35,454 nucleotides of DNA from Clostridia bacterium (GTDB lineage Bacteria; Bacillota; Clostridia; Christensenellales; Borkfalkiaceae). A model generated the notes under the pieces. It was not told the DNA's origin. It saw nothing but the letters and a program-made list of their open reading frames with translations, and made no database searches. The first letter of the stretch is position 1, and each line of letters opens with the position of its first letter. Positions 28,405-35,454 of this stretch are shown piece by piece. The stretch is taken from positions 1 to 35,454 of the forward strand of contig JAIDQV010000160.1 of the NCBI GenBank assembly GCA_029062045.1, given 5' to 3'. A program made the translations under genes and the position numbers.

Positions 28405-31400
28405 TTACTCTTTGTATCCGAATAACGGCTTTTTCCACAAGACCTTTACTTTGTTTCCGTTATCGTCTGCATTGTCCCAACTGTCAGACCATTTATTCGG
28501 CTTGGTCTTAACATTACAGTATACTGTTAAATTTTTACAACCTTTAAACACCGAATCGCCGATATAAGTAACATTTTTGGGTATTGTAATTGTTTTTAAA
28601 TTACGACAATTTACAAACGCTTCTTCATCAATTTCCGTAATGTCGTCCGACAATTTTATACTTTCCAAAGAGGTGCAATCTTTAAACGCATACCAAGGTA
28701 TTTTATAACCGCCCGTCAAGGTTACGGTTTTAAAAAACTTCTTATTCTTGATATAATGCAAAACGGAACAATGAATGGTTGCCGATTTAATCGGACAATC
28801 CGCAAACACATCGCTAGCATTAAGTCTGTCATAGTCGTACGGTAGTTCGTTCGGTATCACAACCTCCGACAAATTACTGCAATTTTCAAATGCATTGTAT
28901 CCGATACTATTTAAGTTGCCCAATATTTCAACTTTCTTCAAATTACTGCAATTTCTAAATGCATCGGATCCGATATCCGTTATTCTTTGGGGGATAACAA
29001 CTTCCGTCAGATTGTCGCAATATTCAAACGCGCCGCGTTCTATCCTCGTTACTGTTTTGGGGATTTCTATACGTTCCAATCCGCTATATGCAAATACCTG
29101 TCCTCCGCCGTAATCATCTATTCCGTCCGGAAGTTTAATGCTTTTTAATTTTTTGCAATAGAAAAACGCACTGCTTCCGATACTCTTTACGCTTTGTGGA
29201 ATTTCAATGCTTGTAAGCTCAACACAACGCGCAAACGCATCATCGCCTATGCTTGTTATGGTATTTGGTATTTTTATATTTGTCACACCGCTGCCATCGA
29301 AAGACCATCCGCCTATGCATGTAACGCTTCCGTCGGCAGGTATTACGCTGTTTTTACACCCCAGAACAAGAGTCTTGCTTTCTGTTTCTATTAAACAGTT
29401 GCCCGCGCTGTGATATTTGGGGTTACCTTCCTCTGCCGTTATTCCCGTAAGTCCGCTACAACCTCTAAACGCCATATGGTTAATATTCGTTACAGCTTTT
29501 GGAATTACTATCTCGGTCAGCCCGCTGCATTCTTCAAAAACACGGTCTCTTATTTCTGTCAAGCGTTCGGGAATTTTAACGCTTTTTAATCCGCTGCATT
29601 TGGAAAAAGCAAGTGTACCGATATAATTTACACGGTTTGGGATAACGATTCTCTTTAATCCGCTGCAACCATCAAACGCCATATCCCAAATCGCATCAAC
29701 GCTATCCGGAATTTCTAAATCCGTAAGCCCCGTACATTCCCAAAAAGCGCACTCGCCAACATATGTTATTCCATAGGGAATTTTAATACTTTTTAATCCG
29801 CTGCATTGGTAAAACGCATGACCGCCTATTTTTCTAACGCTACCGTCGGCGGGAATCTGACTTGTTTTACAACCAAATTCAAGAGAGTTTCTTTCCGTAT
29901 CGATCAGGCAGTTGCCCGCGCTGTGATATTTAGGGTTACCTTCCTCTGCAATTATACTCTTAAGCTCGCCGCAACCAGCAAAAGCATATTTGGAAAACGA
30001 CGTTATCGTCTTAGGAATTACTATATCGGTTATACCGCTGCCTTCAAAGGCATATGACCCTATAGCCGTAACACTGCCGTCGGCAGGTATTACGCTGTTT
30101 TTACACCACAGAACAAGTTTTTTGCTTTCGGTTTCTATTAAGCAGTTGCCTGCGCTGTGATATTTGGGGTTACCTTCTTCAACGATTATACTCGTAAGCC
30201 CGCTGCAACCTTTAAACGCCCTTTCTTCGATACAAGTAACGCTGTTAGGAATAAATATCGACGTCAGTCCCGTACATCCCGAAAAAGTACTTCTTCCTAT
30301 CTCTGTAACGCTGTCGGGAATTATTACTTCGGTTATACCGCTGTCTTTGAAGACGTGTGGCCATATTTCCGTAACGCCGCGGGGTATTTTTACCGAACCG
30401 CCTTTTCCGAGATACTTTTTTAGATTCGTACCAGCTTTAAAAAACTTACTCTCTATTTCAAATTCAGATTTATCGTAATTTTCAAGCGTGGGATAATCTT
30501 TTGCCGATAACACGGCTAATATTTTGCGCTCCGCTTCTTCTCTCGCTTTGCGTTCAGCTTCTTTTGCCTTAGCTTCCGCTTGTGCTTTTGTCTTCTTTTC
30601 AGTCTCGATTTTCGCCTTCTCCTCGGCGGCTATCCTTTCGCGCTCTTTGTGCTCGGCTTCTTCCTTAGCCTTACGTTCGGCTTCTTCCTTAGCCTTACGT
30701 TCGGTTTCTTCTCTAATTCTTTGCTCCGACTCTTCAAGCGACTTTTGCTTAATATTTAAAGCGGATTCCCTTGTCCTTTGCTCGGCAACGATTGCAGCGT
30801 TAAACTGCATCATATCTTCAAGCCGCTTTATTTTTTCCTGCTGTTCGCGCATTAATCGCGTAACCTCGGCCTCTTCCTCATCGGAAGAGTCGGATTTCGT
30901 AACCGCCAACACAACCCTTTCTATAAGGTCGCTCTCGGTACGGCACCATTCCAAGCCGTCAAAAAAACTTTTCAATATCATCTTTGCGGCAACGGTGGTT
31001 TTCTTGCCGTAATCCTCTACAAGATATTCCACTCTGCCGATGCGCGGGCAATGACCCTTTAAATACGGTATTTCTATTTTAAGCGCGTCGCATGAAAGCG
31101 AGCGGGAATTTTCCGATGACACGAACACAACGCATTTGCAATTCTTCATTGCCGTTTGCAACTCTTTTTGGTAATTCTGCACGGCGCCGCGTCCGTGGCG
31201 GAGATTTCTTAACGCCACAAAGCAAGTAAAACCCTGCTCTTCCAAAAGGGCGCAAATATCGTTTACTTTTGCCATATCCGCGCTTGAATATGCCAAAAAC
31301 ACGTCGCGCGGTAGACTTGCCGTATATAAGCCCTCGTCGATTTTAAACGCCTCTTCCTCGATTTTTGAGATGTATTCCGTATACTCTTTACCATTGAAGG

Positions 31401-31857
31401 CCCTTGTAATCAAATTTTTAACCGAGCATACAAGCTCGGGCTCTAACGATTTTATAAGAAAATCCAGAACGTCGTGTAGATACACAAGGCAATGCTCGGC
31501 GTCGATATTGTCTATAAAGCTGCAAAGTTCACGCGTGCTGCCGCTGTTTGCAATCTCGTAAAAATTTGCCTGAAAATCGTCCGGCAAAAGATTTTTTAAG
31601 TCGCGCGCATAGGTAAGAATTTTTTCCGAATCGGCATATTTTTCGTGCGTTGAAAACCAAAGATTGCTTCTTATGTTTGCAATCTGCTCTTCCTTTGCAG
31701 AGGCAATCTCATTACGGAAAAGCGTTCTTATTACCGCTTTTTGTTCTTCGACAAATTCGTCGCGGAAATTGCCGCGGCAGTAGGGGCAATAATATATGCC
31801 GTCGGCTTTCTTTTCAAGCTTGTTTGCGCCGCATTGCGGACAACCTAACTTTTGCAT
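28405..31857 (-). CDS. Zinc ribbon-TIR-coiled coil-BspA-type LRR protein
   Basis: [107 protein letters not shown]; (E/A/K)-rich coiled coil; ~21 LRR_5 units (VTxIGxxAFxxCSGLxxIxIP). Confidence 0.88.
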   Translation of the reverse strand: MQKLGCPQCGANKLEKKADGIYYCPYCRGNFRDEFVEEQKAVIRTLFRNEIASAKEEQIANIRSNLWFSTHEKYADSEKILTYARDLKNLLPDDFQANFYEIANSGSTRELCSFIDNIDAEHCLVYLHDVLDFLIKSLEPELVCSVKNLITRAFNGKEYTEYISKIEEEAFKIDEGLYTASLPRDVFLAYSSADMAKVNDICALLEEQGFTCFVALRNLRHGRGAVQNYQKELQTAMKNCKCVVFVSSENSRSLSCDALKIEIPYLKGHCPRIGRVEYLVEDYGKKTTVAAKMILKSFFDGLEWCRTESDLIERVVLAVTKSDSSDEEEAEVTRLMREQQEKIKRLEDMMQFNAAIVAEQRTRESALNIKQKSLEESEQRIREETERKAKEEAERKAKEEAEHKERERIAAEEKAKIETEKKTKAQAEAKAKEAERKAREEAERKILAVLSAKDYPTLENYDKSEFEIESKFFKAGTNLKKYLGKGGSVKIPRGVTEIWPHVFKDSGITEVIIPDSVTEIGRSTFSGCTGLTSIFIPNSVTCIEERAFKGCSGLTSIIVEEGNPKYHSAGNCLIETESKKLVLWCKNSVIPADGSVTAIGSYAFEGSGITDIVIPKTITSFSKYAFAGCGELKSIIAEEGNPKYHSAGNCLIDTERNSLEFGCKTSQIPADGSVRKIGGHAFYQCSGLKSIKIPYGITYVGECAFWECTGLTDLEIPDSVDAIWDMAFDGCSGLKRIVIPNRVNYIGTLAFSKCSGLKSVKIPERLTEIRDRVFEECSGLTEIVIPKAVTNINHMAFRGCSGLTGITAEEGNPKYHSAGNCLIETESKTLVLGCKNSVIPADGSVTCIGGWSFDGSGVTNIKIPNTITSIGDDAFARCVELTSIEIPQSVKSIGSSAFFYCKKLKSIKLPDGIDDYGGGQVFAYSGLERIEIPKTVTRIERGAFEYCDNLTEVVIPQRITDIGSDAFRNCSNLKKVEILGNLNSIGYNAFENCSNLSEVVIPNELPYDYDRLNASDVFADCPIKSATIHCSVLHYIKNKKFFKTVTLTGGYKIPWYAFKDCTSLESIKLSDDITEIDEEAFVNCRNLKTITIPKNVTYIGDSVFKGCKNLTVYCNVKTKPNKWSDSWDNADDNGNKVKVLWKKPLFGYKE
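29321..30184 (-). repeat. Three ~117-bp direct repeats inside the LRR region (29321-29437, 29834-29950, 30068-30184)
   Basis: Each encodes [37 protein letters not shown]; outer copies ~90% identical at DNA level by eye. Confidence 0.8.
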
Positions 31858-31947
31858 AACTTTTTCCCTTTTAAGAAATATTTGTCCGGGTCTGTCTTTC
31901 GGATTGATAGCGAAAGTCGCTCTAACAAATGCCGAGCGACTTTGATT

Positions 31948-34007
<2,060 letters not shown>

Positions 34008-34037
34008 TTTTTTAAATCGTAATAAATTATTTTATTT

Positions 34038-34066
34038 ATTTTATCACAGAGCAGTGAAAAATGCAA
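34038..34066 (-). promoter_or_regulatory. Candidate promoter of the 201-aa protein/guaB/TIR-LRR/guaA operon
   Basis: Minus strand TTGCAT-N17-TAAAAT. Confidence 0.6.
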
Positions 34067-34122
34067 CTGTTTGAAATTTAAAAATCATTCATACGCGGCG
34101 CACAAAGTATATATACTTTAAT

Positions 34123-34782
34123 ATGAAGAAAACTACTTTTTTTGCATCTGTTATACTTGCGGTGCTGTGCGCTGTTTGCGCCCTTCCCGCCTGCTCTAAA
34201 CAAGTGAATTATTGCGATTATATCTCCGAAAGCCGAACGGATATTTTCGTTTACAGGGACGACGCAACGGAAATTAAAATTCACTGCTCAAAAAAGGAAC
34301 AGCCCTTCTCCGCGGACGGATACAAGGGCGAAATGTGCGATTTGGTAGAAATTTACGTCAGCCTTGCAAAGAACCCGCAGGAACTCGAAGTTCAAGTTGA
34401 AGGGCTCGGCGGCGAGATGAACTATCAAGCCGTAACAAGGCAGTACTACCTTTCTTTGACCGCTGCGGCTTTTAATAAAAGCGGGGTCGAAGTAGCTTTG
34501 ACTGCCGACGGCAAACAGCAAACCTACACCGCGCTATCCGTCAAAGACGGTAAAGTTATGAGCTGTGAAAAGGCGGTTGAATGTGTTGCCGAGTACGCAA
34601 GCGAGCTGTTTGAAGGTATGACGTCAAACGGACTGTTCGACGGAGAAATTTTCGTCCGCCTTCTTTACGACGAGGGTTGTTATTATTACGTCGGCGTGTG
34701 CAATAAAGAAAAACACGTTACTGCGTTTCTAATAGACGGCGAGCGCGGCAAGGTCATTGCCAAAAAAGAAATTCAAGGCTAA
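34123..34782 (+). CDS. Putative lipoprotein of unknown function
   Basis: MKKTTFFASVILAVLCAVCALPAC lipobox. Confidence 0.75.
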   Translation: MKKTTFFASVILAVLCAVCALPACSKQVNYCDYISESRTDIFVYRDDATEIKIHCSKKEQPFSADGYKGEMCDLVEIYVSLAKNPQELEVQVEGLGGEMNYQAVTRQYYLSLTAAAFNKSGVEVALTADGKQQTYTALSVKDGKVMSCEKAVECVAEYASELFEGMTSNGLFDGEIFVRLLYDEGCYYYVGVCNKEKHVTAFLIDGERGKVIAKKEIQG

Positions 34783-34851
34783 ACGTTCCGTTTAATCACG
34801 GTATCTTAATTACTCTTGCTAAACGCCAACAAATCTCAAATCAAACATAAA

Positions 34852-34880
34852 AGCGGGCGGGGCACAATGCCCCGCCCGCT
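34852..34880. terminator. Intrinsic terminator between convergent lipoprotein and hemW genes
   Basis: AGCGGGCGGGGC-ACAAT-GCCCCGCCCGCT, 12-bp perfect stem. Confidence 0.85.
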
Positions 34881-34882
34881 TT

Positions 34883-35454
34883 CTATTCCGTTCTTAAAAA
34901 CTCTACTATAATCGAGTTCTGAATAAATAAGTTTTCGTCTTTAATTCTTAAAAAATTGCCGTTAACTTCAATATATGTGCCTACCTTTTGAATTGCGGCG
35001 GCGTATTTGTCGGTAAAATTTTTGTTGAAGAGTTGCTCGTATTCCTTCAAATCAAGCCCGCGCGAAGTGCGTAGCGCAAGCATAATAAACTCTTCTTCCT
35101 GCCCCGCTAAATCAACCTCTTCCCTGTCCTTTACCGCAAGGTGACCCGAAAGTATGCACTTGAAATATTCGTCCAAATCGTAGGTGTTGGTAAATCTTAC
35201 GTTGTTTATGCACGACGACGCGGCTACGCCGAAGCCTATGTAGTCGCCCCTTCGCCAGTAGTTTAAATTATGGCGGCTTTCAAAGCCCTTTTTAGAGAAG
35301 TTTGAAACTTCGTACCTGTCAAAGCCCAGCTCTTTTAATTTCTTTACTCCCGCCTCGTACATTTCGGCAACCTCGTCGCCTGCGGGAAGTTCGCCGTTTA
35401 AGTAATCTGTATATATGGGCGTGCCGTCTTCGGGCGATAAAGCATACATAGAAA
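34883..35454 (-). CDS. hemW: HemW-like radical SAM protein (C-terminal part, truncated by the window edge)
   Basis: SMYALSPEDGTPIY, LGFDRYEVSNFSKKGFESRHNLNYWRRGDYIGFGVAASS; frame continues through 35449 to the window end. Confidence 0.85.
   Translation of the reverse strand, partial: SMYALSPEDGTPIYTDYLNGELPAGDEVAEMYEAGVKKLKELGFDRYEVSNFSKKGFESRHNLNYWRRGDYIGFGVAASSCINNVRFTNTYDLDEYFKCILSGHLAVKDREEVDLAGQEEEFIMLALRTSRGLDLKEYEQLFNKNFTDKYAAAIQKVGTYIEVNGNFLRIKDENLFIQNSIIVEFLRTE

Noticed and set aside
28405-30420. Regularly spaced repeats considered as a CRISPR-like or tandem-repeat array
   Set aside because: Repeats are in frame and encode BspA-type LRR units; the ~69-nt periodicity follows the protein repeat, with no conserved palindromic repeat or unique spacers.
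31913-31943. Hairpin considered as a guaB terminator
   Set aside because: No U-tract on the minus-strand side; kept only as an unexplained element.

Overview
The window looks like one contiguous chromosomal segment from a Clostridia-like member of the Bacillota. The taxonomy is inferred from gene content and style only. Most of it is housekeeping: prfB-secA, adenine deaminase, an ArsR/Zn-Cd P-type ATPase operon, a lysine-riboswitch-controlled asd-dapA-dapB operon, a MATE transporter, NUDIX, guaA, guaB and a truncated hemW. Interspersed are accessory-looking genes. (1) A 1150-aa protein combining zinc ribbon, TIR, coiled coil and about 21 BspA-type LRR units sits between guaB and guaA, apparently in the same operon. 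(2) A divergent HTH/SLOG (DUF1273-like) module has overlapping promoters that share one perfect palindrome, and it is bracketed by near-identical 34-nt direct-repeat terminators. (3) An 1873-aa DUF4011-type SF1 helicase has a C-terminal REase-like fold whose catalytic motif looks degenerate; it lies next to a HelD-like helicase that may be expressed from a near-leaderless mRNA. Non-coding structure includes the lysine riboswitch with a readable terminator/antiterminator switch, an aptamer-like leader upstream of the MATE gene with its own promoter, and a ~120-nt multi-branched element between asd and dapA. No tRNA, rRNA, CRISPR array or transposase was found by reading. All family calls come from motif recognition, not database searches.
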